From the NCBI RefSeq assembly GCF_037389425.1, contig NZ_JBBHKR010000042.1, positions 1 through 64,000 of the forward strand: DNA of 64,000 nucleotides, written 5' to 3'. Each line of letters opens with the position of its first letter. Position 1 is the stretch's first letter. The notes under the pieces are model-generated. The model was not told where the DNA came from. It did not search any database and was given only the letters and a program-made list of their open reading frames with translations. The position numbers and the translations under genes were made by a program. The stretch comes from Stygiolobus sp037389425 (GTDB taxonomy: Archaea > Thermoproteota > Thermoprotei_A > Sulfolobales > Sulfolobaceae). Positions 44,402-53,098 of this stretch are shown here, one piece after another.

Positions 44402-44749
44402 TCATTTCACTTCAGTTATTACTCCCATCCACTTTCCTTCATCGTAAATCATGTACTGAACTTCTAAGTTTATTTTCTTAGAGCCATGTTTAGTCTTAAC
44501 CTTTATTGAATAAACGAAATAATAGATATCCCCTTCAATGTCTTTTTTCGCTCTCTCCGGGAACTCTATTTCATAACCGTAAGACTCTGCGATCTCCTCT
44601 AACTTAGACGTCAATCTGGTAATAATATCTTTTATATTCTCCCCGTAGATAGGTTCAAGCATCATAGCTCGAAGCTCTTTTTTAAAAGCTAATATGCTTT
44701 CTTTGCTCTTTTTTCTCTTCTTTTGTTGTTTACTTCTGTTATTCTCCAC
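44402..44749 (-). CDS. Uncharacterised small protein with basic N-terminal tail
   Basis: I do not recognise this 115-residue protein. The first 20 residues are almost all Lys, Arg, Gln, Ser (RSKQQKKRKKSKES), followed by a compact alpha/beta region with IYYFVYSIKVKTKHGSKKIN and strands to the end. The basic tail could bind nucleic acid. It starts with GTG and ends nine bases from the convergent coiled-coil gene. Confidence 0.62.
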   Translation of the reverse strand: MENNRSKQQKKRKKSKESILAFKKELRAMMLEPIYGENIKDIITRLTSKLEEIAESYGYEIEFPERAKKDIEGDIYYFVYSIKVKTKHGSKKINLEVQYMIYDEGKWMGVITEVK

Positions 44750-44866
44750 AATAATGTTATCATTAGATTAGGGTTAAAAACAGTTTCCCTATTCGTTTAA
44801 TAACGTCTAACCAGCCAAATTAAGAGGGCTTTAGAAGACAGAAGAAAAGGGGAATAGTAAAAAAGA

Positions 44867-47800
44867 TTACTTATTTTTCCTTAGGCTGAAATATATGAGA
44901 GGAATGAAAGATACAAGAATTGCCAAAACCTCTTCAACAGTGAAGAACTCAGAGTGATTAGCTGTAGAAGAGGAACTATTAATACTATTAACATTATTAA
45001 TACTAGATACTTTATTTGAAGGTATAGCATTACTAATATTTAGAGCTGTTAGATTGCCTACTATTTTAGAGTTTATCAACTTAGCGTTGTAAACATGAGT
45101 GTTTATGAGTATAATTGTAGAGTTAATTGCGGTGAGGTTTTCTACTATAGAATCTATTAACGTTACATTTTCGTCCTTAAATACCGCATTTTGTATATAC
45201 AGACCGTAGCCTATATTTCCACTAAAGTTCTTTACAAAAGTATAAGGGAAAACTACAAACGTTAGTCCTTCATAAAGGGGACTTATAGTAAGACTCTGAT
45301 AGCTTAACGTTGAGTTGAAAGGTATAGGATACCCGTTAAAAGAAGAGCCAACAACATATACATCCCATTCACCTGCGACACTATCTGTAGACATTCCGCT
45401 ATTAGGATTATTTCCAGATGGAATTGTGAAATTGCCTATCCATTTTCCGTCAGTATAAGTTAACTGGACAGCATTGGATATCTCCAAATTGTTGAATTGG
45501 GAGACTAAATATCTAGGAATAAAGATTGCAGTAAAGGTTCCGAACTCCACCGGTGTCCCGTTGGGATATAAGATAGTGGCTTTAATTGTAACTGTTTGGT
45601 TTTCGAAGGCTACTGAATTAACTGATGCTTTGTACTCTAAGTAACTTGGAGACACGTAAACTTGTGTATATCCTTCACCGTAAGTAGTGTAAGTATCGTT
45701 ACTATAAACAGCATATGCCTTAACTTCATAATAACCTGGGGAAAGGTTCATAGGTACTGTAACTTGATTTATATAAAATGCGTTATTTCCGAAGGTTATT
45801 GAGTTCACGGTGAAATTCCAATACACTTTTCCGTCCTTGATGAAAGATACAGTAACGTTTGGCATTCCTAAGCTTTCAACTGCAACTTCTACAGTTATAT
45901 TCTCCCCAGGGTAAATCACTGTCGGTTCTTCGAAGGAATTAGGTATTATGATAGGGACTACATAAGAGCCTAGGACTATTTCATCCAATCCAATAGTGTT
46001 TACAACCTTTAATACGAGAACTCCTCCCAACTTACTGACGTTAGTATAATTTATATAACCCTCTAATATTCCAGTTTTGTATTTGATAGTTATACCAAGA
46101 GCTGAGATATTGATAATAGGAACATTTGTCAGAGACGTTGAACCTATCATCGTTAACTTACCGTTAATCTGATTCTCAGAATATACATTCAATTGGGTAT
46201 TATTAAAACCAGAAACCAACGTACCGTTAGGATAATCGATCATGACCAACACGGGTATTGCCATAGGTATAGGATACACTGCCAACGGTGGGAATATGAA
46301 AACTGCTTGATATCCGTCAATGAAGTATGTAAATCCGGTTAAATCGTTATAACTCGCTATTACTTCGTAAACTCCAGACTGAGGGGCTGAGAACGAACCT
46401 ACGTAATAAGTTCCATTATATACTAAATGAACAGTATCTATTACAGTAGTTCCGTTAAAAATCTCAGCCGTAAGAGTAGAAGGTAGTGGAGAAACTCCGC
46501 TTAATTTTCCTATCACTTTCACTGTTTGTCCAGGTAAATATGTGGTGTTCTGAACTGCCAGAGAAAGTGATGAGTTTGGTACTTTTAATAGCTTTACAAA
46601 ATATCCCGCGTTAATATATCCTAACCCAGTGACCGGGTTATAAGATGAATTTGCAACGTAAGGAGAGTTATACCCAAAAGTCACATGATGAAGAGCCGGG
46701 GTTTCGTTTAGTGCATATATCAATGGATTTATAAAACCGAGTTTACCGTGAACTTCTGAAGCAAGAGCTATTATTCCTGCAACTGTAGGTGTAGCTAATG
46801 AAGTACCTCCTACTAATATACTTTCTCCGTGATAATAAATCACGTTTACTCCAGTATAAGGATTAGCTAGAGCCACTACATCTGGTACCTCTCTGAAACC
46901 CTTTAACATTTGGTAGGGAGGAGCAGGGAATACATTGCTAAATCCTCCAGTTGTACTTCCGAGAACACTTTCTCCGCTCCACGCAGTTTGCATACTTTCG
47001 TTACCAGATACATAAAGACTGCTACCTCCTACAGCTAAAACGTAAGGAATTGCAGCCGGAACTATTTGGGATCCTAATGGACTTAAGTAAAAATTGTAAC
47101 CGTTTCCACCTGCATCACCACTAGCGCCTAGAAAAGTTATACCTTCGACTTCTCCCAGCCAATATTCATATACCATCGATTGCAAATACGATAAAGGAAG
47201 AAGACCCAATAAGAAGTAAATTTCTGGAATACCGAAGCTCTGTGAGACTACATTTACTTCGTCTTGTTGGTCTATAAAAGCTATTGCCTGAGGTAAGGAT
47301 ATAGACGGGTTTGCTACATAAAGGATTATACCTGCACCCGGTGCCGCCACATGTGCATACTCTACGTCTAGAGAGATCTCTAGCGCCCAACCGCTTTGTA
47401 TACCATCATTTGGATTGTAAGGACCTATGGGAACTACTTTGAATAAGGGAGGAGGTGATATATTATACTCTTGATCAAACGCTGTTAATTGTTGATAAAT
47501 ATAAGGATCCCCTTCAAAGTCTAAGATACCAATATTAGTCCCACTACCGTTGATACCATGTTTTAACAAGTAAGTAATATTGTAAGCTTGCTGTATCTGA
47601 TGAGGAGTTACCGTAGAATATGCTACAGCTTGAGTTATATTATACAAGGTATTAGGCTTACTGAAAAGAGCCTCGGTTAAGTTAGTAGCAATAATGATAC
47701 CTGGTATCGACTTATCCGCGGAGATAAAAGTATACACTTTCTTACCTTCGAAAGTGTAGGTAATGAATTGACCTTTAAACATCTCTTCAACCTCTTTAGC

Positions 47801-48103
47801 AGGAGCTGAGAAAGAGATAACGTTCCAATTCACAGTAGGTTTAATGCCCTTAGATTCAAGTTCTTGGACTAGTTGATTGATCTGCTGAGAAGGGATAAAC
47901 AATTTCTCTACTTGGCTCTTGTTTAAAATCATATGCTGTTGAATATAGAGTTGTAACATCTCAAGGTTTTTAGGAGGAATAACTATACTGACGTAAACAT
48001 TTCCTTGAGGTAATGTAGAGTTAACGGAGGGGGTAAAGAAAGGAAGGGTGGTGATACTAATACCACTTAATACAAGTAAGAGGATTGCTAATGACGACCA
48101 CAT
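44867..48103 (-). CDS. Peptidase S53 (sedolisin) surface protease with membrane anchor
   Basis: From this ATG the protein has 1078 residues. A signal peptide is followed by a pro-kumamolisin-type activation domain (about 30-165) and the S53 catalytic domain (about 180-510). The catalytic set is visible: Glu242 and Asp246 in GWALEISLDVE, Asp330 in GASGDAG, Ser435 in GGTSLATP. The late NPVTGLGYINA fits the calcium site. Residues about 520-960 are Ig-like beta domains, 990-1035 a beta-helix-like stretch rich in Asn/Ile/Val, and a membrane helix with basic tail closes the protein (LRKNK). S53 enzymes work at low pH, suiting an acidophile's exterior. A TTG four codons upstream is possible. Confidence 0.92.
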   Translation of the reverse strand: MWSSLAILLLVLSGISITTLPFFTPSVNSTLPQGNVYVSIVIPPKNLEMLQLYIQQHMILNKSQVEKLFIPSQQINQLVQELESKGIKPTVNWNVISFSAPAKEVEEMFKGQFITYTFEGKKVYTFISADKSIPGIIIATNLTEALFSKPNTLYNITQAVAYSTVTPHQIQQAYNITYLLKHGINGSGTNIGILDFEGDPYIYQQLTAFDQEYNISPPPLFKVVPIGPYNPNDGIQSGWALEISLDVEYAHVAAPGAGIILYVANPSISLPQAIAFIDQQDEVNVVSQSFGIPEIYFLLGLLPLSYLQSMVYEYWLGEVEGITFLGASGDAGGNGYNFYLSPLGSQIVPAAIPYVLAVGGSSLYVSGNESMQTAWSGESVLGSTTGGFSNVFPAPPYQMLKGFREVPDVVALANPYTGVNVIYYHGESILVGGTSLATPTVAGIIALASEVHGKLGFINPLIYALNETPALHHVTFGYNSPYVANSSYNPVTGLGYINAGYFVKLLKVPNSSLSLAVQNTTYLPGQTVKVIGKLSGVSPLPSTLTAEIFNGTTVIDTVHLVYNGTYYVGSFSAPQSGVYEVIASYNDLTGFTYFIDGYQAVFIFPPLAVYPIPMAIPVLVMIDYPNGTLVSGFNNTQLNVYSENQINGKLTMIGSTSLTNVPIINISALGITIKYKTGILEGYINYTNVSKLGGVLVLKVVNTIGLDEIVLGSYVVPIIIPNSFEEPTVIYPGENITVEVAVESLGMPNVTVSFIKDGKVYWNFTVNSITFGNNAFYINQVTVPMNLSPGYYEVKAYAVYSNDTYTTYGEGYTQVYVSPSYLEYKASVNSVAFENQTVTIKATILYPNGTPVEFGTFTAIFIPRYLVSQFNNLEISNAVQLTYTDGKWIGNFTIPSGNNPNSGMSTDSVAGEWDVYVVGSSFNGYPIPFNSTLSYQSLTISPLYEGLTFVVFPYTFVKNFSGNIGYGLYIQNAVFKDENVTLIDSIVENLTAINSTIILINTHVYNAKLINSKIVGNLTALNISNAIPSNKVSSINNVNSINSSSSTANHSEFFTVEEVLAILVSFIPLIYFSLRKNK

Positions 48104-48181
48104 GGTATTATGCAATTTTACTAAATCCTTAAAATCTTTTTCGTAAAGCCTAATAACTTCGCTGTAAATCTACTGAATGAA

Positions 48182-49414
48182 ATGTTGTATAAAGAGCCTG
48201 AAGACGGAGAAAAGATCACATTTAATAAAGGTAAATGGATAGTGCCTGATAAACCTATTATACTATACATAGAAGGAGATGGAATAGGACCAGAAATAAC
48301 GCAAGCCGCTATTAAGGTAATTAACGCTGCTGTTGAAAAAGCCTACGGAAGCAAAAAGGAGATAAAATGGATGGAAGTGTACGCTGGTGAAAAAGCAGAG
48401 AAATTAACTGGTAATAGGTTTCCTCAAGAAACCCAAGATATGTTACTAAAATATAGAGTAGTGTTAAAAGGACCCTTAGAGACTCCAATAGGTAAAGGTT
48501 GGAAATCTGTAAACGTTGCAATTCGTTTAATGCTAGATCTGTATGCAAATATACGCCCAGTTAAGTACATACCGGGATTAGAAAGCCCTTTGAAAAACCC
48601 TGAGAAAGTAGATATGATAATATTCAGAGAAAATACCGACGACTTATACAGAGGTATCGAATACCCATACAATAGTGAGGAGGCAAAGAAAATAAGAAAC
48701 TTTCTGAAAGAGCAGTTTAAGGTCGAGATCGAAGATGACACAGGTATCGGTGTTAAGGTAATAAGTAAGTTCAAGACACAGAGGATAACCAGGCTTGCCA
48801 TTAACTATGCAATAACCAACGGGAGGAAAAAGATCACGATAATGCATAAGGGGAATGTAATGAAATATACAGAAGGAGCCTTTAGAGAATGGGCATATGA
48901 AGTTGCACTAAAGGAGTACAGAGACTATATTGTCACTGAAGAAGAAATTAACCGGGGAGTAAAATCCGATGGAAAAGTTGTGATAAATGACAGAATTGCA
49001 GATAACATGTTCCAACAGATTATAACAAGGCCAGATGAATACGACATAATCCTAGCTCCTAACGTGAATGGAGATTATATTTCAGACGCTGCTGGAGCTT
49101 TGATAGGTAACATTGGAATGTTGGGAGGAGCTAATATCGGCGATGACGGCGGAATGTTCGAGGCAATACATGGCACCGCACCGAAATATGCAGGTAAAAA
49201 CGTAGCTAACCCTACCGGAATAATTAAGGGAGGAGAGCTAATGTTGAGGTTTATGGGTTGGGATAAAGCTGCTGATTTGATCGAGATAAGCATAAATGAG
49301 GCAATAAAGAGGAAACAAGTGACTCAAGATTTAGCAAGGTTTATGGATGTAAAACCGCTAGGTACTAAAGAATTTGCAAATGCTCTAACCGAGATTATAA
49401 ATCAATTGCAATAA
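48182..49414 (+). CDS. icd: Isocitrate dehydrogenase
   Basis: A 410-residue isocitrate dehydrogenase of the type I family. IEGDGIGPEIT (about 29-39) is the nucleotide-side motif, SVNVAIRLMLDLYANIRPVK holds substrate arginines, FRENTDDLYRGIEY is the isocitrate/homoisocitrate-specific loop, and NVNGDYISDAAGALIGNIG the metal aspartates. The Lys/Tyr pattern after HGTAPKYAGKN is of the NADP type. It oxidises isocitrate to 2-oxoglutarate, the acceptor for glutamate synthase at 10-14 kb. Divergent from the S53 protease, with 78 bases between starts. Confidence 0.95.
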   Translation: MLYKEPEDGEKITFNKGKWIVPDKPIILYIEGDGIGPEITQAAIKVINAAVEKAYGSKKEIKWMEVYAGEKAEKLTGNRFPQETQDMLLKYRVVLKGPLETPIGKGWKSVNVAIRLMLDLYANIRPVKYIPGLESPLKNPEKVDMIIFRENTDDLYRGIEYPYNSEEAKKIRNFLKEQFKVEIEDDTGIGVKVISKFKTQRITRLAINYAITNGRKKITIMHKGNVMKYTEGAFREWAYEVALKEYRDYIVTEEEINRGVKSDGKVVINDRIADNMFQQIITRPDEYDIILAPNVNGDYISDAAGALIGNIGMLGGANIGDDGGMFEAIHGTAPKYAGKNVANPTGIIKGGELMLRFMGWDKAADLIEISINEAIKRKQVTQDLARFMDVKPLGTKEFANALTEIINQLQ

Positions 49415-49850
49415 GTTACAGTATTTTTCCTTTGTTTCTTCTCCTCGTATACCCTAACCTAAAGAGACACTGCCAGGTTTTCTTTTGTTAAAAATTGTAA
49501 CATCTCTTTTAGTAACACATTAAGATAATTTACTCGTCACCTTTATTATACAAACAAGTTTATTCATAACTTAAACTAATCTTAGCATGAAACGCAGGAA
49601 ATTCGCTCTCTCTCTTTTTCGGTTTTGAAATACCGTACTTACTTGTATTACGGTTAAAAAAGATCTTTTTTGAATTGTAAAAAATTATGAAATTTGATAA
49701 TTAGGGAAAGCGTAATACCTGGAAACGGCTGAAATTTACTGTAAAACTGGGGGGTAAAACAGATGGTATTTTTCCCATTCATTATGATTAGGTAACACCA
49801 ATTGAAATATCTGATAACCAAAATAACAAATGAAACATTTGAAATAATAC
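49415..49850. promoter_or_regulatory. Upstream region of orc1-2 with ORB-like elements
   Basis: No protein gene fits here. Close to the orc1-2 start are a CCTGGAAACGG (49718-49728) and a run of six Gs inside GTAAAACTGGGGGG, flanked by a second GTAAAAC (49754-49760). These resemble, in separated form, the GGAAAC and G-string parts of archaeal origin recognition boxes. Several GAAATT/AATTTC hexamers (for example at 49690, 49731) are similar to sites described for Orc1-2. The rest is AT-rich with T-runs after icd. Autoregulation by Orc1-2 is the simplest reading; an active origin is not shown. Confidence 0.4.
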
Positions 49851-51011
49851 GTGGCGATTAGAGAGACATTAAAAGGCGGTAAAGGCGAGGTGATAAAGAA
49901 CCCTAAAGTCTTTATTGACCCACTATCAGTATTTAAGGACATCCCCTTTAGGGAGGACATACTGAAAGAATTGGCGATCGCGGTACGATATTTTGTAAAG
50001 AATTCGGTGAAATTTTCAACATTGTTTCTAGGTCTCACTGGTACAGGTAAAACATTTGTCGCAATGTATATGTTCAACGAAATTGAAGAGGTTAAAAAGG
50101 AAGATAGTGATTATGAAGGAGTAATTCAGGCTTATGTTAACTGCAGAGAAGTAGGTGGTACTCCTCAAGCCGTTCTCTCAGCGCTTACTGAAAAACTAAC
50201 TGGTATAGATGTTCCTAAGCACGGGATTAATCTGGGCGAATATATTGAGAGGATTAAAGAAGAACTGCTGAACCGTAAGGCGTTAGTCTATTTAGACGAG
50301 GTCGATACTTTGGTGAAAAGAAGAGGAGGTGACATAGTCCTTTATCAATTATTACGTGTTGAAAGTAATATTTCCGTTATAATGATCAGTAACGACATTA
50401 ACATCAGAGATTACATGGAACCCAGAGTTTTATCTTCCCTGGGACCGACTGTTTTCTTTAAGCCTTACGACGCTGAGCAGTTAAAACACATACTTTCAAT
50501 ATATGCTGAATACGGCCTATTCAAAGGTTCTTATAACGACGAAATATTGTCATATATAGCAGCAATATCAGCAAGGGAACACGGTGATGCGAGAAAAGCT
50601 GTTAACTTGTTATTTAGAGCTGCTCAATTAGCCTCTGGCGAGGGAATTATTAGGAAAGACCACGTGGATAGAGCGATAACCGAGTACGAGCAGGAGAGAC
50701 TCATCGAAGCTATTAAGGCTCTTCCTTTTCACTACAAGTTGGCATTGATGGCTTCAATAAGGGCTGAAGATGTGGTTACTGCCCACAAAGTGTATTCCGA
50801 CCTAGCTTTAGAATACAAGCAGAAACCTCTTTCGTATAGGAGATTTTCAGACATAATCTCCGAGCTGGATATGTTTGGTATTATAAAAGTTAAGATAGTT
50901 AATAGAGGAAGAGCCGGTGGAATTAGGAAGATTATAGAGGTGGCAGATAAAGAGAAGATTATGAAAGCACTTGAAGAGACTATGCAAATGGAATTAGATG
51001 ACGGTTTGTAA
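49851..51011 (+). CDS. orc1-2: Orc1/Cdc6 family AAA+ protein, Orc1-2 type
   Basis: A 386-residue Orc1/Cdc6 protein. Walker A GLTGTGKT is at residues 61-68, Walker B VYLDEVD near 146-152, sensor 1 in ISVIMISNDIN, the lid domain near HGDARKAVNLL, and a C-terminal winged helix (about 295-375; QKPLSYRRFSDIISELDMFG). The start MAIRETLKGGKGE and overall sequence match Sulfolobus Cdc6-2 (Orc1-2) as I remember it, distinct from the initiators Orc1-1 and Orc1-3. Orc1-2 is linked to the DNA-damage response and repression near origins. It begins at a GTG; no ATG start fits. Confidence 0.92.
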   Translation: MAIRETLKGGKGEVIKNPKVFIDPLSVFKDIPFREDILKELAIAVRYFVKNSVKFSTLFLGLTGTGKTFVAMYMFNEIEEVKKEDSDYEGVIQAYVNCREVGGTPQAVLSALTEKLTGIDVPKHGINLGEYIERIKEELLNRKALVYLDEVDTLVKRRGGDIVLYQLLRVESNISVIMISNDINIRDYMEPRVLSSLGPTVFFKPYDAEQLKHILSIYAEYGLFKGSYNDEILSYIAAISAREHGDARKAVNLLFRAAQLASGEGIIRKDHVDRAITEYEQERLIEAIKALPFHYKLALMASIRAEDVVTAHKVYSDLALEYKQKPLSYRRFSDIISELDMFGIIKVKIVNRGRAGGIRKIIEVADKEKIMKALEETMQMELDDGL

Positions 51012-51037
51012 AATCTCTTAGCTTGAGGGAGAAAAAG

Positions 51038-51367
51038 ATGATCTGGGAGAAAGTAAAACGAATTGAAGAGAGAAAGAACGAACTAGAAAACGAGATAATG
51101 GCACTTACCGAGCAACTCAAGTCCTTGCCTACTGGACATCTTGAGGGAAAGGTGATTAAAGGCAAGAAGTATTATTATTTACGGTATTGGGAAGACGGTA
51201 AGCTGAAAAGTAAGTATGTGGGAAAAGAGGTAGATGACTTACTAGAGAAATTTAAGATAGCTAGTGAAATTAAAATAAAGCTAGATAAATTGAAAAGAGA
51301 AAATGAAAAGTTAGGAAGAGTCCTTGAAAAAATAGTGAAGATAATTGAAGAAGAAAAGATGAATTAA
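51038..51367 (+). CDS. Small coiled-coil protein with YYYLRY/KYVGK motif
   Basis: A 109-residue protein: an N-terminal helix predicted to coil (KRIEERKNELENEIMALTEQ), a middle beta motif LPTGHLEGKVIKGKKYYYLR and SKYVGKEVDDLL, and a C-terminal coiled coil. The middle motif is a small fold shared with many archaeal and mobile-element proteins; the SSV-type integrase remnant at 15.3 kb shows the same pattern (RYYVYR, KERYVGS). It starts 26 bases after orc1-2 with a GAGGGA Shine-Dalgarno site about seven bases before the ATG, so it is probably in the same operon. Function unknown; a nucleic-acid partner role is inference. Confidence 0.68.
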   Translation: MIWEKVKRIEERKNELENEIMALTEQLKSLPTGHLEGKVIKGKKYYYLRYWEDGKLKSKYVGKEVDDLLEKFKIASEIKIKLDKLKRENEKLGRVLEKIVKIIEEEKMN

Positions 51368-51420
51368 ATATGGTTATATCAGCAAGTCTTTTATACTAAA
51401 TATAAAGTATAGTTTACCTG

Positions 51421-52239
51421 ATGTTATTCCTATATCAAGTAAGTAGTATATCTCAAGCATTAACTAATTTAGCAACAGAAATAATAGATGCAATACCATC
51501 AATAATACTCTTCGTAATCATAGTTTTAATTGGGTATATAGTTGCTGTGATAGTCAGCGACATAGTAGGTAGGGTGCTAAGGGCTGTATTCGCTCACTCT
51601 TCCGTGAACTTAAGTGCTTCATTAGTTGCAGGAACAGTAAAGGCATTAATTATATTACTTAGCTTGGCTATTGCCTTATCTATACTTAATCTCGGAGCAG
51701 CTACGGTCTATATTGCACTAATAGCTAGATACTTACCTTACTTGGCTGGAGCAATACTATTACTAACACTTGGAATGAGTTTAGTAAATGTACTATTAGA
51801 TTACATGGCGAGACAAATGCCCGTACAGGACCAGTTTATAGCCGTTATTTTAAGTGTGTTAAGATTCGGTCTGTACGCAGTAATAATTACTATAGCTGCT
51901 GAGTTAGCAATTTTTGAATGGGTACCGTTAGTGAGTTCATACCTGTTCTATGACATCTTGATCGGTTCTATCGTATTACTCTTTAGCTTTGCCATTACCG
52001 ACAAGGCCTTAGATACTATTGTTAAGACTGATCCTAATGCAAATTATATAGCTACTTACGGAAGATTCCTACTTTACACAATTTTCATATTGATAGCAGT
52101 AGCAATAATTGTTCAGCCATTCGGTAATGTAACGTCGATTTTACAGACTTTATCTTGGGGATTAGCAATAGCGTTTGGAATATTATTAGTGCCGTTAATA
52201 TACATGTTCGTCAAAAAGATGGTAGCAGAGATAAAATGA
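51421..52239 (+). CDS. Polytopic membrane protein of the conserved TM-helix (mechanosensitive channel-like) group
   Basis: A 272-residue membrane protein with about seven hydrophobic helices. Repeated segments with IPSIILFVIIVLIGYIVAVI, VLRAVF and later LPYLAGAILLLTLGMSLVNV are typical of the TM-helix repeats found in small MscS-related proteins of archaea. The cytoplasmic MscS beta domain is missing, so channel activity is not established. A TATA-like CTTTTATACTAAAT about 25-30 bases before the ATG predicts a leaderless mRNA. The TGA stop is shared with the C box of a guide RNA. Confidence 0.75.
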   Translation: MLFLYQVSSISQALTNLATEIIDAIPSIILFVIIVLIGYIVAVIVSDIVGRVLRAVFAHSSVNLSASLVAGTVKALIILLSLAIALSILNLGAATVYIALIARYLPYLAGAILLLTLGMSLVNVLLDYMARQMPVQDQFIAVILSVLRFGLYAVIITIAAELAIFEWVPLVSSYLFYDILIGSIVLLFSFAITDKALDTIVKTDPNANYIATYGRFLLYTIFILIAVAIIVQPFGNVTSILQTLSWGLAIAFGILLVPLIYMFVKKMVAEIK

Positions 52240-52284
52240 TGAGAACTCCCCAGACGGATAAGTGAAGACTCCTTTAAGTGCTGA
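52236..52284 (+). ncRNA. Box C/D guide sRNA, predicted dual guide for 16S rRNA helix 27
   Basis: C box ATGATGA (52236-52242) contains the stop codon of the upstream membrane protein. Then follow a 12-nt guide GAACTCCCCAGA, D' variant CGGA (52255-52258), 3-nt spacer, C' box GTGAAGA (52262-52268), 12-nt guide CTCCTTTAAGTG and D box CTGA (52281-52284). The second guide is complementary over ten bases to ACTTAAAGGA, the archaeal 16S sequence at E. coli 909-918; the first over nine bases to CTGGGGAGT, E. coli 883-891. Both lie in helix 27. Applying the fifth-base rule, the predicted methylations are at the equivalents of G886 and position 912. rRNA sequences are from memory. Confidence 0.88.
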
Positions 52285-52314
52285 TTTTTATACTTCCTTG
52301 GAACAATATATCTC

Positions 52315-52593
52315 ATGAAAAAACTTACTCAAGATGAAATAAGGATTTTTTTAGATAATTCTAAAGGTTGGAAATTAAAGGATAATAAGCTAGAAAAAGT
52401 CTTCTTGTTTAAGGATTTTAGAGAATCAGTCCAATTTGTAAATAAGATCCAACTCGTAGCTGATGCTATGAATCATCATCCAGATATATGCATATACTAT
52501 AACAAAGTTATTATCCAACTTACTACCCATGACGTAGATGGTATAACGGATCTTGATGTGGAGTTAGCGAAAAAGATAGATGAAATCAAATAA
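52315..52593 (+). CDS. Pterin-4a-carbinolamine dehydratase
   Basis: A 92-residue PCD/DCoH protein. The signature is complete: MNHHPDICIYYNKVIIQLTT (given as the core; its two histidines and THDVDG loop form the active site), followed by GITDLDVELAKKID. The enzyme dehydrates 4a-hydroxy-tetrahydropterin; in archaea its partner oxygenase is often unknown and a role in pterin cofactor (molybdopterin) maintenance is discussed. It overlaps the convergent unknown gene by eight bases. Confidence 0.92.
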   Translation: MKKLTQDEIRIFLDNSKGWKLKDNKLEKVFLFKDFRESVQFVNKIQLVADAMNHHPDICIYYNKVIIQLTTHDVDGITDLDVELAKKIDEIK

Positions 52594-53095
52594 GTTTGAA
52601 GATTATTCCTTCTTTTCCACCAACTCTAGTACCTTTTTTTACCCTTACCCTTAAGATATTTTCTTCAATTCGTATATCCCCAGCCATATAAATCTTTATT
52701 ATTTTGCCAGGTAGGTGCCAGACAGCTTCGTAAGGGTATTCAGCTATTTCTTCACTATAAATGTTATAATACTCATTTAAACCTTTTCTTAACGTGCCCG
52801 AGAAATATAGTAGGAACTCAATGATAGGGTGGTGTTTATCTAATAACTTAATTTTCACCCATTTCACGTAAGCTTTAACTCTTTCCCCATTTATTATTAT
52901 TTTCTCTTCATCAATTAGTTGTTGTAGATTTCTCTTTATGGTGATAATTTCTCTCTTAACTTCATTTTTGTTCAGGGAGACGTAATAACCAAACTTATCT
53001 ATATAATAAAAAGTCGTAAACTGAGTTACTTTACCGTCTCTGCTAAAGTTGAAAAAACCTGATGCATATATAGGAATTACATTATCGGAGCTCAT
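52586..53095 (-). CDS. Uncharacterised protein
   Basis: I do not recognise this 169-residue protein. It is strand-rich with aromatic residues (FFNFSRDGKVTQFTTFYYID) and a helical stretch near 50-65 (REIITIKRNLQQLIDEE), no membrane segment. Codon use is like its neighbours. It follows the next minus-strand gene by three bases, so the two form a transcription unit. Confidence 0.65.
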   Translation of the reverse strand: MSSDNVIPIYASGFFNFSRDGKVTQFTTFYYIDKFGYYVSLNKNEVKREIITIKRNLQQLIDEEKIIINGERVKAYVKWVKIKLLDKHHPIIEFLLYFSGTLRKGLNEYYNIYSEEIAEYPYEAVWHLPGKIIKIYMAGDIRIEENILRVRVKKGTRVGGKEGIIFKLI

Positions 53096-53098
53096 ATT

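Noticed and set aside
49415..49850. Possible active replication origin.
   Set aside because: Only fragmentary ORB-like motifs and no strong AT-rich unwinding element between paired boxes; orc1-2 is not normally origin-linked.
49736..50077. A 113-codon minus-strand frame across the orc1-2 start.
   Set aside because: It lies antisense to the conserved AAA+ coding region and has no family features.
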